Shown one piece after another: positions 51,333-61,056 of a stretch of 64,000 nt of DNA (within the stretch, counting starts at the first letter, position 1; every line of letters begins with the position of its first letter). Source of the DNA: JADGQM01 sp964441945. GTDB lineage: Bacteria > Desulfobacterota > Syntrophobacteria > Syntrophobacterales > Syntrophobacteraceae. The notes under the pieces were generated by a model, which had not been told where the DNA came from, did no database searches, and saw nothing but the letters and a program-made list of their open reading frames with translations. The position numbers were made by a program, and so were the translations under genes. The DNA lies in the NCBI GenBank assembly GCA_964441945.1, contig CAYTWB010000011.1:1-64000 (forward strand). The letters are read 5' to 3'.

Positions 51333-54080
51333 ATGCAAGCGCTGGAGAACTGCGAGGAAAAGAAACGCCTGGATGAAGCACGCGAAGAGGGCGCTCAATG
51401 GAAGAAGTGGGGGCCCTATCTGAGCGAGCGGCAGTGGGGAACCGTGCGCGAGGACTACAGCGAAAACGGCGATGCCTGGAACCATTTTACACACGATCAC
51501 GCCCGCTCCCGGGCCTACCGATGGGGTGAAGACGGCCTCGCGGGAATATCCGACACCAGGCAGCGCCTCTGCTTTGCCCTCGCCTTGTGGAACGGCAGGG
51601 ACCCGATCCTCAAGGAGCGCCTCTTCGGACTCACGAACAGTGAAGGGAACCATGGTGAGGATGTCAAGGAGTACTACTTCTATCTCGACAGCACACCAAC
51701 CCATTCCTACATGAAATACCTCTACAAATATCCCCAGACAGCTTATCCTTATGCTGACCTGGTGGAGACCAACCGCCGGCGTTCACGCCATGAATTCGAA
51801 TATGAGCTGCTCGACACCGGTGTTTTCGAAGACAACCGCTACTTCGATGTCTTCGTGGAATATGCCAAGGAATCGCCGGAAGATATTTTAGTGCGGATCA
51901 CCGCGGTCAACCGGGGACCGGAGGCGGCCGAACTGCACCTGCTGCCGACTCTCTGGTTTCGCAATGACTGGGCGGAATGGGTGGCCAGCCCGCTGGCAAA
52001 ACCGATGCTCAAGCGGGTCGAGGGACCGAAGGGATCGGAAGCGATCGTCGCCGAGCATGCGATACTGGGTGAGTACACTCTCTACTGTGAAGGCGATGTG
52101 CCTCTCCTCTTCACGGAAAACGAAACCAACAACGAACGCCTCTTTCCTGACTACCCCAATGCCGCCCCTTACGTCAAAGACGGCATCAACGATGCGGTTG
52201 TGCATGGCTGGGAGGGTACGGTCAATCCTGAGATGACGGGAACGAAAGTGTCGGCCCATTACCGCCTGAACATCGGTCCAGGGGAATCGGCGACGGTGAG
52301 GCTGCGCCTGGCCGACCGCGCCCCTGCGGCGAAGGGCACAAAGGCCAAAGCCGGCGGTTTCCCTTTTGGACAGGCCTTTGAGAAGACGCTGGCCGCCCGG
52401 ATTCGGGAGGCGGATGAGTTCTATCGCTCTGTGACCCCACCCTCCGTTTCGCCGGATGCCGCGAACGTGATGCGGCAGGCCCTGGCCGGCATGCTTTGGA
52501 GCAAGCAACACTACTTCTTCGACGCCGATCACTGGTTGGAGGAACACCGCGCCCATCCCCTCGATCGTGAGAGCCGCGACTTCCGAAACCGGGATTGGTT
52601 CCACATGGTGAACGACCATGTGATCTCCATGCCGGACAAGTGGGAGTACCCCTGGTATGCGGCCTGGGACCTCGCCTTCCATACCATCGCTCTTGCCATC
52701 GTTGATCCCGATTTTGCCAAGGAGCAGCTGGACCTCATGCTCCGCGAGATCTACCTCCACCCGAGCGGGCAGATCCCGGCATACGAATGGAACTTTAGCG
52801 ATGTCAACCCACCCGTGCATGCCTGGGCAACCCTATTCCTGACCCGGACCGAACAGGCGCTTCGCGGGAAAACGGATATCAGTTTCCTGAAGCGCTCATT
52901 CACCAAGCTTATGCTGAACTTCACCTGGTGGGTCAACCGCAAGGACCGTTTCGGCAAGAACGTGTTTGAGGGGGGATTTCTTGGCCTGGACAACATCGGA
53001 GTCTTCGACCGGAGTGCACCCCTTCCCACCGGGGGCTACCTGGAACAGGCCGACGGCACCGCCTGGATGTCTCTCTTCTGCCAGAATATGATGGAGCTGA
53101 GCGTCGAGCTGGCGGCTCACGACCCGGACTTTGAGGACCTGACGATAAAATTCGCGGAACACTTTCTCTGGATTGCCGCCGCCATCAACCGAACCGGGGG
53201 CGACGGCATGTGGGATGAGGAGGACGGATTCTACTACGACCTGCTGCGCCTCCCGGACGGCAGTGCGACAAGGCTGAAGGTACGGTCCATGGTGGGGCTC
53301 CTGCCGATCTGTGCGACCTCGGCCATAGAGAAGTGGCAGCGGGAAAAGGTGCCCAAGGTTACAGAACACTTCCTGGCGCGTGTGAAGCGGATGCCCGAAC
53401 TGCGCCAGTACATTCATGCGACAGGCCCCGGGCATCAGGGTGTCGCGGAGCGGGGCATCTTTGCCCTGGTCAACGAGCAAAGGCTGCGGCGCATTCTCTC
53501 AAAGATGCTTGACGAGAACGAGTTTCTCAGCCCATATGGCATCCGGGCACTGTCCCGGTATCATCTGGAGCATCCCTATATCTTTTGGGTCAATGGAGAG
53601 GAATTTCGGGTCGCCTATCTTCCTGCCGAATCCGATTCCGGCATGTTCGGCGGGAACTCCAACTGGCGCGGCCCCATCTGGATGCCGGTCAATCTCCTCA
53701 TCATCCGGGCACTGTTGTCGTACTATCTTTACTACGGTGACGGCTTCAAGATCGAGTGCCCCACAGGTTCAGGCCGGATGATGAACCTCTTCGAGGTGGG
53801 CAAGGAGATTGCTGACCGTTTGACGAAGATTTTCCTCCGTGACGAGCAGGGCCTGCGCCCGGTGTACGGCGGCACGGAGAAATTCCAAAACGACCCTCAC
53901 TGGCGCGACCACATCCTGTTCTACGAATTCTTCCACGGCGACAACGGGGCAGGACTCGGGGCGAGCCACCAGACGGGCTGGACGGGGCTTGTGGCAAAGC
54001 TCATCCAGCTTTTTGGATATCTCGATCCGCAAAAGGCCCTCGAGGCCGGCAAGGCTGCGGCGTTTACCGGGAGGCAATGA
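51333..54080 (+). CDS. GH63/MGH1-like glucosidase
   Basis: A 915-residue cytoplasmic glycoside hydrolase with an (alpha/alpha)6-type domain in its C-terminal half. It starts NCEEKKRLDEAREEGAQWKKWGPYLSERQWGTVRED, typical of bacterial proteins annotated as glucosidase or mannosylglycerate-hydrolase-like. Conserved blocks include WNHFTHDHARSRAYRWGEDG, KWEYPWYAAWDLAFH, PAYEWNFSDVNPPVHAWA and MFGGNSNWRGPIWMPVN. Specificity (alpha-glucoside, glucosylglycerate or mannosylglycerate) is not evident. The ATG at 51333 is set by AAGGAGG. The amylase-like gene follows 10 bases later and malQ after that. Confidence 0.85.
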   Translation: MQALENCEEKKRLDEAREEGAQWKKWGPYLSERQWGTVREDYSENGDAWNHFTHDHARSRAYRWGEDGLAGISDTRQRLCFALALWNGRDPILKERLFGLTNSEGNHGEDVKEYYFYLDSTPTHSYMKYLYKYPQTAYPYADLVETNRRRSRHEFEYELLDTGVFEDNRYFDVFVEYAKESPEDILVRITAVNRGPEAAELHLLPTLWFRNDWAEWVASPLAKPMLKRVEGPKGSEAIVAEHAILGEYTLYCEGDVPLLFTENETNNERLFPDYPNAAPYVKDGINDAVVHGWEGTVNPEMTGTKVSAHYRLNIGPGESATVRLRLADRAPAAKGTKAKAGGFPFGQAFEKTLAARIREADEFYRSVTPPSVSPDAANVMRQALAGMLWSKQHYFFDADHWLEEHRAHPLDRESRDFRNRDWFHMVNDHVISMPDKWEYPWYAAWDLAFHTIALAIVDPDFAKEQLDLMLREIYLHPSGQIPAYEWNFSDVNPPVHAWATLFLTRTEQALRGKTDISFLKRSFTKLMLNFTWWVNRKDRFGKNVFEGGFLGLDNIGVFDRSAPLPTGGYLEQADGTAWMSLFCQNMMELSVELAAHDPDFEDLTIKFAEHFLWIAAAINRTGGDGMWDEEDGFYYDLLRLPDGSATRLKVRSMVGLLPICATSAIEKWQREKVPKVTEHFLARVKRMPELRQYIHATGPGHQGVAERGIFALVNEQRLRRILSKMLDENEFLSPYGIRALSRYHLEHPYIFWVNGEEFRVAYLPAESDSGMFGGNSNWRGPIWMPVNLLIIRALLSYYLYYGDGFKIECPTGSGRMMNLFEVGKEIADRLTKIFLRDEQGLRPVYGGTEKFQNDPHWRDHILFYEFFHGDNGAGLGASHQTGWTGLVAKLIQLFGYLDPQKALEAGKAAAFTGRQ

Positions 54081-54090
54081 GGAGAGAAAC

Positions 54091-55569
54091 ATGAAACGAT
54101 GGCCGAAATATCCTTTGATCTATGAAATCAACACCTGGGTCTGGCTCCGCGAGTTGGGCCGGAAATATCAACGCCCCGTTACCCTGGCCTCGGTGCCCCC
54201 TGAAGAATGGGACGCACTGGCGTCCTTCGGCTTCGACGCAGTCTGGTTCATGGGGGTGTGGGAACGAAGTCCGGCAGGGATTCGAATTTCCATGAAGAAC
54301 GAGGGGCTGCTGGCTGATTTCCGCCGGGTGCTTCCCGACTTCACGGAAGAGGACAACGTCGGTTCGCCCTACTGTGTACGCCGCTACATCGTTGACGCCG
54401 GGCTTGGCGGCAGGGAGGGACTGGCCTTTGCCCGTGAACAGCTCGCCCGGCGGGGCATGCGCCTCATCCTGGATTATGTTCCCAACCACGTGGCACCCGA
54501 CCACCCGTGGGTGCTCGAACACCCCGAGTACTTCATCCAGGGCACGGCGGAGGACCAGGAGAAGGACCCAGCCGCCTTTCTCGAAGCCGGCGGGGAGATC
54601 ATCGCCTGCGGAAAAGACCCGTATTTTCCAGCCTGGCCCGATGTGCTGCAGCTCAATGGTTTCCATCCCGGTCTGCGCCGGGCGGCCGTCGAGACCGTTA
54701 TGGAAATTGCTTCCCAATGCGACGGCATGCGGTGCGACATGGCCATGCTCCTCATGAACCCGGTCTTCGAGCGAACCTGGGGGGAGCGGGCCGGGTCGAA
54801 GCCTGAGGCTGAATACTGGCCGGAGCTCATCGGAGCGGTGAAAAGAGAGTATCCGGCCGTCCAATTCATCGCCGAGGCCTATTGGGACCTCGAATGGGAA
54901 TTGCAGCAGCAGGGATTTGACTACTGCTATGACAAGCGGCTATACGACCGCATGGAGCAGGAGCCGGCGGAGAGCGTGCGGCTCCATCTCTGTGCCGACC
55001 TGGGCTATCAGGAGAAGCTGGTGCGGTTCATCGAGAACCATGATGAACCGCGGGCTGCCATAACCTTCTATCCCCCGAAACACCTCGCTGCAGCCCTCAT
55101 GGTGGCGACTCTGCCCGGCGCCAGGCTTCTGCACGAAGGGGAGTTCGAGGGGCGGAAGGTGAGGCTGCCGGTTTTCCTCGGGAGACGCCCCGAGGAGCCC
55201 GTTGATGAAACGCTTCAAGCCTTTTATCGGAAGCTGCTCCGGGCGGTCGATTCGGACACCTTTCGAGAAGGGGAATGGCTCCTGTGCGAACGAGAAGGGT
55301 GGCCGGACAATCAGAGTCATTACAACCTGGTGGCCTGGTGCCGACGTCATGGCGAGGAACGGTATCTCATCGTCATCAACTTCTCGGGTTATCCCTCACA
55401 GGGATTGGTGCGAGTCCCCTTCGATGAACTGGACGGCCATGCCTGGCGATTGACCGATGTGATCACCGGGGAAGAATTCGAGCGGGACGGAAGTCAGATG
55501 ATCAGCCCGGGGCTCTATGTGGACCTCAGCCCCTGGCAACGGCATTTCGTGAAGTTGGAGAGGCCGTGA
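54091..55569 (+). CDS. GH13 alpha-amylase-family enzyme
   Basis: A 492-residue protein of the GH13 clan. The catalytic residues are visible: Asp216 in MRCDMAML (nucleophile), Glu262 in FIAEAYWD (acid/base) and Asp318 in FIENHDEP; region I is LILDYVPNHVAPDHP. No signal peptide, so it acts on an intracellular alpha-glucan or a phosphorylated sugar. The beginning PLIYEINTWVWLREL and the lack of a typical N-terminal starch-binding domain separate it from GlgX or GlgB. The ATG at 54091 follows a GGAGAG site; the upstream open frame overlapping the glucosidase is a shadow. Confidence 0.88.
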   Translation: MKRWPKYPLIYEINTWVWLRELGRKYQRPVTLASVPPEEWDALASFGFDAVWFMGVWERSPAGIRISMKNEGLLADFRRVLPDFTEEDNVGSPYCVRRYIVDAGLGGREGLAFAREQLARRGMRLILDYVPNHVAPDHPWVLEHPEYFIQGTAEDQEKDPAAFLEAGGEIIACGKDPYFPAWPDVLQLNGFHPGLRRAAVETVMEIASQCDGMRCDMAMLLMNPVFERTWGERAGSKPEAEYWPELIGAVKREYPAVQFIAEAYWDLEWELQQQGFDYCYDKRLYDRMEQEPAESVRLHLCADLGYQEKLVRFIENHDEPRAAITFYPPKHLAAALMVATLPGARLLHEGEFEGRKVRLPVFLGRRPEEPVDETLQAFYRKLLRAVDSDTFREGEWLLCEREGWPDNQSHYNLVAWCRRHGEERYLIVINFSGYPSQGLVRVPFDELDGHAWRLTDVITGEEFERDGSQMISPGLYVDLSPWQRHFVKLERP

Positions 55570-55677
55570 GACCTTTTGCCGTCTCGGTTGCCGTAAAAGA
55601 CCCGCCGGAGCAGGAATAACTCTCGCCGGCGGGGGCCGTGAGGTTCAGCCGGGACGCCTTTTGAGGAAGGAAGCCTG

Positions 55678-57180
55678 ATGAGTGCCCGGAGAAGTGGAAT
55701 CCTTCTGCATATCAGTTCCCTGCCGTCACCGCACGGCATCGGGGATTTCGGTCCGGAGGCCTACCGCTTCGCGGATTTTCTCCATGAAGCCGGACAGGGC
55801 CTCTGGCAGGTACTGCCCCTCAATCCGACGGAAACCGTCTATGGGAATTCACCCTATTCGAGCTTTTCGGCATTTGCTGGAAATCCCTTGTTCATCAGCC
55901 TGGAGAGACTGGTGGAGGAAGGACTGCTGGCCGCAACCGACATAGAAAGCGTTCTTTCATTTTCAGCCGAAACCGTCGATTATGAGGCTGTAACCGCCTG
56001 TAAAATCGAGCGTCTTCAGAGAGCGTGCACCGGCTGGTGGGAATTGGACCATGCGAAAGGCCCGGGGTTCCGGTCTTTTTGCCGTGCAAACGCCTGGTGG
56101 CTGGACGGGTATGCCCTTTTTGCAGCCCTTAAAGAACACTTCTCCGGTGCGCCGTGGTACGAGTGGCCCTCGGAATTGAGGGACCGGGAGGCGGGCGCCG
56201 TTTCGGAGATGCGTGAGATGCTTGCGGAGAAGATCTCTCAGGAGATGTTCTTTCAATACATCTTTTCCAGGCAATGGAAGGAGCTCAAAGAGTACTGTAA
56301 TCGAAAGAGCATCCGGGTCATGGGCGATATGCCCATCTATGTGAGCCCGGACAGTGCCGACGTCTGGTGCAACCCGGGCATCTTCAAGCTCGACGACAGG
56401 AAGAGCCCCCTCTTTGTAGCGGGAGTACCCCCCGACTACTTCAGTGCGACCGGTCAGCGTTGGGGAAATCCGGTCTATGATTGGGATGCTCTCAAAAGGA
56501 ACCGTTATGAATGGTGGATCAAGCGGTTCGAACACACCCTGAAACTCTTCGACCTGGTGAGGGTCGATCATTTCAGGGGATTTGCAGGCTACTGGGAGAT
56601 TCCCGCTTCCGAGGAAACGGCGGTCAATGGGAAGTGGGTGGAGGCACCGGCTCGGGATTTCTTCAATACGCTCTTCAGGCACTTCACTCTCCTCCCAATC
56701 GTTGCTGAAGACCTGGGGGTGATCACACCGGATGTTCGCGAAGTCATGCGCTTGTTTCGATTCCCGGGGATGAAAGTGCTCCAGTTCGCCTTCTACGGTG
56801 ATGTGGCCGAGAACCCTTATGCTCCACACAATCAAGTCAGCGACTGCGTGGTCTATACCGGAACGCATGACAACAACACGACCAGGGGATGGTTCAGGCA
56901 GGAGACGAACGACTCGGACAAGGCGCAATTGACGGAGTATTTGGGCCGATCGATGGATGAAAACGATGTGCACTGGCACCTGATCCGGGAGGCCATGGTC
57001 TCTGTTGCGAATACCTGTATTGTTCCCCTGCAGGACTTTCTCGGCCTCGATGAAACAGCGCGGATGAATCTGCCGGCAACCGCACACGGGAACTGGCGAT
57101 GGAGGTTCCGCTGCGAAGATCTGGCGCCGGATCTGGCCCCAAGGATTTTCAGGCTGACTCACATGTATGGGAGAGCATAG
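55678..57180 (+). CDS. malQ: 4-alpha-glucanotransferase (amylomaltase)
   Basis: Disproportionates maltooligosaccharides, releasing glucose (GH77). 500 residues. Visible motifs are RRSGILLHISSLPSPHGIGD at the start, GDMPIYVSPDSADVW, VRVDHFRGFAGYWEIP with the nucleophile Asp, IVAEDLGVITPDV with the acid/base Glu, and YTGTHDNNTTRGWF. It starts at ATG 55678 after AAGGAAG. A CCGCCGG/CCGGCGG hairpin lies in the 108-base gap before it. It completes a three-gene alpha-glucan set. Confidence 0.95.
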   Translation: MSARRSGILLHISSLPSPHGIGDFGPEAYRFADFLHEAGQGLWQVLPLNPTETVYGNSPYSSFSAFAGNPLFISLERLVEEGLLAATDIESVLSFSAETVDYEAVTACKIERLQRACTGWWELDHAKGPGFRSFCRANAWWLDGYALFAALKEHFSGAPWYEWPSELRDREAGAVSEMREMLAEKISQEMFFQYIFSRQWKELKEYCNRKSIRVMGDMPIYVSPDSADVWCNPGIFKLDDRKSPLFVAGVPPDYFSATGQRWGNPVYDWDALKRNRYEWWIKRFEHTLKLFDLVRVDHFRGFAGYWEIPASEETAVNGKWVEAPARDFFNTLFRHFTLLPIVAEDLGVITPDVREVMRLFRFPGMKVLQFAFYGDVAENPYAPHNQVSDCVVYTGTHDNNTTRGWFRQETNDSDKAQLTEYLGRSMDENDVHWHLIREAMVSVANTCIVPLQDFLGLDETARMNLPATAHGNWRWRFRCEDLAPDLAPRIFRLTHMYGRA

Positions 57181-57236
57181 CACCTGTGGAAGGGGCCGGG
57201 ATCGAGTCGGAGGGGGGAGTTACCCAATAAGGGTTT

Positions 57237-57375
57237 AGAGACTATCTCAGAACTCGCTCACACCGTTACCCCGGCGAACGCCGGGGTCCAGAACACCTAA
57301 TAAAACCTGGATTCCGGCCAGAAACATACCGGAATGACGTTCAACGGCCTTTGTGCCATTTTGAGATAGTCTCTT
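57237..57375. repeat. MITE-like repeat with perfect GAGACTATCTCA ends
   Basis: Perfect 12-base terminal inverted repeats (GAGACTATCTCA and TGAGATAGTCTC), about 138 bases in all. The interior has the GTTACCCCGGC...GCCGGGGTCCAG and CTGGATTCCGGCC...CCGGAATGACG hairpins. Related copies: 46765-46902 (inverted) and 24207-24285 (half). Confidence 0.85.
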
Positions 57376-57523
57376 AGTACAGTGCCTCAGAAACAAGTGT
57401 CCGAATCCCCGTTCGTCATACCGGCGCAGGCCGGCATCCAGGAAGTTATTCTGGATTCCGGCCAGAAACATGCCGGAATGACGGCCTGCGATAATGGTCA
57501 CTTTATTGGGCAGCGATGTACTT
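57376..57523. repeat. MITE-like repeat family A, reference copy
   Basis: Imperfect terminal inverted repeats (AGTACAGTGCC... and ...GGGCAGCGATGTACTTA), about 148 bases in all. The interior has GTGTCCGAATCCCCGTTCGTC, the double-hairpin core, then GGCCTGCGATAATGGTCACT. Nearly the same as 61949-62101 and close to 40356-40500. Confidence 0.8.
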
Positions 57524-57553
57524 AGTGACGATCATCTATCGAGGGAGTGAGAG

Positions 57554-60019
57554 ATGTTCCGGTTGAATCGATTCTTCAAACCATCAATCCTTTTGCTGGC
57601 GGTCCTCCTCGGCCTGCTTTGGGGAAGTGAAACGGCAGTCGCCAAGGACAAAAGCGCGGTCATGCTCTTCTCTTCCTCTGGATCGAAAAAAACCCAGGAA
57701 AAATCCGAGAAGGCCCTGCCGGAGGTCCCGGAGAACCTCAGTAAGGAGAAGATTAACGAGATCGTCGCCGGTCTTAGCGACGACCAGGTGCGAAGACTGC
57801 TGATCCGCGAACTGGAGCTGGCAGCGGAAGCGGCGGCTAAGGCCGGGAAGGAGACGGCTCCTGCACCCGGCGGTGTTGCCCGACTGGCTCAAATGGCGGA
57901 AGAAAACATCAGCCTGTTCAATAAACGCCTGGCGGATATCCGCTCGGGCGCCGTAGCCGTCCCTGATTTCTTGCCGAAAGCCTACGCCGATCTCAGAGGC
58001 AAGGGAGGAGCGGAAGGGACCTTCTTGATGTTTGCGGCGATCCTGGCACTGCTTGCGGTCGGGGTCGGTGCCGAATGGCTGTTTCGACGCGCTGCGGGTG
58101 ACATCCGAAGCCGGCTCATCGCGTCGCCTCCCGATCATTGGATGGTCAAAATCAAGCGTCTCCTGCTGTGGGGCCTGCTCGAGAGTTTTGCGATTTGCGT
58201 ATTCTGCACCGCCACGCTCGGTCTTTTCTTTCTTTTTTTCAATCGCGGCCCCTTTGCCAGGCTGGTGCTAATGATGGTCCTGATCGTCGTGCTCGCAGTA
58301 CGGGGAATCAGTCTGGTCCTGCGTTTTCTTCTGGTGCCCGACAGTCCGTCACTGAGATGGGTGCCGTTGGAAGACAGCGCTGCCCCCACACTCTATCGCT
58401 GGATCATGGCGATCGTACTGGTCGTCGCTGTGGGCTTCCTGATCAGGGGGCTCCTGGAACTGCAGGGGATCAGCGAAGAGAGTGTTGTTTTCATTCGTTC
58501 CGTGAACGCCGCCATCGTCCTGGCTATGCTCGTTTACCTGATTTTTGACAACCGGCAGCCGGTTGCCCGAATCATCCGTCATGGTGCCGGAGAGCGGTCT
58601 TCCGGCAAGGATCTCCTGCGCTCGCAGGTGGCTGCATTCTGGCACTGGCTGGCGCTTCCCTATCTTGTGCTGATGTGGTGCCTCTGGGTGTTCTATCTTT
58701 TGGTGGGTCAATCCGATCTCGTGATCCCAATGCTTGGCCTCCTTTCAAGCCCCCTGCTTTTCATCCTCTTCAACGGGCTTGGACAGAAGCTTCTCAGTAC
58801 CCTGGTCGGTTTTGTGGATCAGCCGGAAGCGGAGCAACCACCATGTGAATCTGGAGAAGGATCGGGTGAGCAAGGGGCTGCAGCCCCGGCCGACCGGAAA
58901 ACAAGCGGCGGTCCTGCTCACGTGAGTCGCGTGGTACCGGTTCTTCGCTCTCTTCTGAGTTTTTCCATCGCGGGACTCATTTTCTTCTGGATGCTCGGAC
59001 TGTGGGGAATTGAGGTCCACGTGGGAGAGGAAGTCATGGGGGCGGCTTTGAAGGTCCTGCTGGTCATCTCAATCGCCTATGTTGCCTGGCGGGTCATCGA
59101 GGCGGCGATCAACCGCAAGCTCAAGGAGGTCCAGGGGAGTTACGAAGCCGATGAGGATTCCGACGCCGGCGGCACGGGTGGGAGCCGCATCGGCACTCTC
59201 CTTCAACTCTTTCGCAAGTTCCTGCTGGTGGTTTTGCTGGTGATCGTGGCTTTGATCGTCTTGTCCGCCCTGGGTATCGACACCAAGCCGCTGCTGGCCG
59301 GCGCCGGGATTCTCGGCCTGGCTATCGGTCTGGGAACGCAAAATCTCATTAAGGATATTGTTTCGGGCCTCTTTTTCCTCATCGACGATGCCTTTCGCAT
59401 CGGGGACTATGTGGAGTCAGGCAAAGCCAAAGGCACCGTGGAAGGAATCAGCGTCCGATCCCTCAAGCTCCGCCATACGCGAGGCATGGTCCATATTGTC
59501 CCCTTCAGCCAGTTGGGCTCGGTGACCAACTTCTCTCGAGACTACAACATAACCAAGCTCGACTTCCGTGTTCCCTTCGATACCGACGTCGACAAGGTTC
59601 GAAAAGTCGTAAAGAAGATCGACAAGGAGATTCAGCAGGATGAGGAGATGGGCCCGAACCTGCTCGGACCCATAAAGTGCGCCGGCGTGCTGGCTCTCGA
59701 CGATTCCGCCCTGATCATGAGAGTGAAGTTCAAATCCAAGCCGGGCCTCCAGTTCATGATTCAGCGCCAGGTCTTTAGACGGCTGAAGGAGCTCTTCGAT
59801 GAGAAGGGTCTGGAGTTCGCTACCCGGCACGTCATGGTGCGGTTGCCGGAAGAGGCTGCTCCCGAGAAGCAGAGTACAGGCGGAGAGTCGCCTCCGGAGA
59901 CGAAGGGCGGCTCCAGGAAAGGGCCGCTTTCTGCGGCTGCAGGAGCCGCCATTGCATCCGCGCTGGCACAGGAAGAAGCACAGCGGAAACTCATGCAGCA
60001 GGATTCGGAGGAATCCTGA
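57554..60019 (+). CDS. MscS-type mechanosensitive channel, large
   Basis: An 821-residue membrane protein. An N-terminal signal or anchor (residues 11-31) leads into a charged periplasmic region (about 35-150), then about eight hydrophobic segments to residue 600. The MscS pore helix region LLAGAGILGLAIGLGTQNLIKDIVSG and the beta domain (RIGDYVESGKAKGTVEGISVRSLKLR) follow, with a cytoplasmic cage domain and a low-complexity tail. It is much larger than E. coli MscS and resembles the multi-helix MscK/YbdG-like groups. It would release solutes on hypo-osmotic shock. Confidence 0.9.
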   Translation: MFRLNRFFKPSILLLAVLLGLLWGSETAVAKDKSAVMLFSSSGSKKTQEKSEKALPEVPENLSKEKINEIVAGLSDDQVRRLLIRELELAAEAAAKAGKETAPAPGGVARLAQMAEENISLFNKRLADIRSGAVAVPDFLPKAYADLRGKGGAEGTFLMFAAILALLAVGVGAEWLFRRAAGDIRSRLIASPPDHWMVKIKRLLLWGLLESFAICVFCTATLGLFFLFFNRGPFARLVLMMVLIVVLAVRGISLVLRFLLVPDSPSLRWVPLEDSAAPTLYRWIMAIVLVVAVGFLIRGLLELQGISEESVVFIRSVNAAIVLAMLVYLIFDNRQPVARIIRHGAGERSSGKDLLRSQVAAFWHWLALPYLVLMWCLWVFYLLVGQSDLVIPMLGLLSSPLLFILFNGLGQKLLSTLVGFVDQPEAEQPPCESGEGSGEQGAAAPADRKTSGGPAHVSRVVPVLRSLLSFSIAGLIFFWMLGLWGIEVHVGEEVMGAALKVLLVISIAYVAWRVIEAAINRKLKEVQGSYEADEDSDAGGTGGSRIGTLLQLFRKFLLVVLLVIVALIVLSALGIDTKPLLAGAGILGLAIGLGTQNLIKDIVSGLFFLIDDAFRIGDYVESGKAKGTVEGISVRSLKLRHTRGMVHIVPFSQLGSVTNFSRDYNITKLDFRVPFDTDVDKVRKVVKKIDKEIQQDEEMGPNLLGPIKCAGVLALDDSALIMRVKFKSKPGLQFMIQRQVFRRLKELFDEKGLEFATRHVMVRLPEEAAPEKQSTGGESPPETKGGSRKGPLSAAAGAAIASALAQEEAQRKLMQQDSEES

Positions 60020-60172
60020 GAACTGGAAAGGTGAACAAGAAGGGGATTCAGGCCTTCATCAAGGTCCTGGGGTCTGGAAGGCTTCGGAAATGGGTTGAAC
60101 GGAAAGGAGCATACGGTTTATAGAATTCAGGAAGGGCTCTTTATTCAACAAACGGAGAAGAGGAGGCTATCT

Positions 60173-61030
60173 ATGAGAAAGTGGTTTTGGTTAGGATGTA
60201 TCTTCATACTGTGTGCCTGCGCATCTGTCGGTCCTGTGGTGGACAGCAAGTTCGTTTTACTCTCCAGTACGATAGGTCCGATTGATGCGGGTATCGTGGG
60301 CGCCCTTGAGACGGCCTTTGAGAAAGATACCGGCATAAGGGTGCGCCATGTGGGTGCGGGGACGGGCGCGGCCCTTAATATTGCCAAAAAGGGCGATGTG
60401 GACCTTGTCCTGGTTCATGCGAAGGCCCTTGAGGAAAAGTTTGTGGCTGAAGGCTTCGGCACCGAGAGGATCGACCTGATGTACAACGACTTTGTCATCA
60501 TGGGACCCACCAAAGATCCAGCCGGGATCAAGGGCATGGCGAGCGCGGCCGAAGCGTTGAAAACAATTGCTCAAAAGCAGGCGCTTTTTGTGACCAGAGG
60601 CGACAAATCCGGCACCCATATGGCCGAGACGGCATTGTGGGAAAAGGCCGGAATCAAGCCGACGGGGAGCTGGTACAATGTCTTCGAAAAGGGGGCCACG
60701 GGGAATGTGCCGACCCTCCAGTATGCGGACCAGAAGGAGGCCTACACCGTAACGGACCGGGCCACCTTCCTCACTCTCAAGGACAAGATCAAGCTGGTTA
60801 TCCTGGTGGAAAAGGATGAGGCGCTCCTGAACTATATAAGCCTCATTCCGGTGAACCCGAAGAAGTTTCCCAGGGTGAACTACACATCCACCATGCGTTT
60901 TGTCGAGTGGCTGACCTCTCCTGAGAAAGGGCAGAAGATCATCAGGGACTTTGGAAAAGAGAAGTACGGCAGTCCCCTCTTCTTCCCCAATTCAAAGGAG
61001 TGGAGGCAGACTCAGGGGAAAAAGGGCTGA
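60173..61030 (+). CDS. TupA-like oxyanion-binding lipoprotein with altered binding motif
   Basis: A 285-residue periplasmic substrate-binding protein. The signal peptide FWLGCIFILCACAS ends in a lipobox-like LCAC, so it is probably lipid-anchored. The fold and the RGDKSGTH motif match TupA tungstate-binding proteins, but the first anion-binding loop, usually TTTSTxxxGL, reads SSTIGPIDAGI. The ligand may therefore differ from tungstate. ATG 60173 is set by AGGAGG. It is followed after 26 bases by a more standard TupA; no permease or ATPase gene is adjacent. Confidence 0.8.
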   Translation: MRKWFWLGCIFILCACASVGPVVDSKFVLLSSTIGPIDAGIVGALETAFEKDTGIRVRHVGAGTGAALNIAKKGDVDLVLVHAKALEEKFVAEGFGTERIDLMYNDFVIMGPTKDPAGIKGMASAAEALKTIAQKQALFVTRGDKSGTHMAETALWEKAGIKPTGSWYNVFEKGATGNVPTLQYADQKEAYTVTDRATFLTLKDKIKLVILVEKDEALLNYISLIPVNPKKFPRVNYTSTMRFVEWLTSPEKGQKIIRDFGKEKYGSPLFFPNSKEWRQTQGKKG

Positions 61031-61056
61031 CATTCTATCAAAGGAGGGTTTTCTGT

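Larger units (their letters stand above)
57181..57553. other. Intergenic region filled by two adjacent repeats
   Basis: About 370 bases between malQ and the MscS gene. It consists almost entirely of two abutting MITE-like elements (57237-57375 and 57376-57523). The mscS promoter must be within or just after them. Confidence 0.7.
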
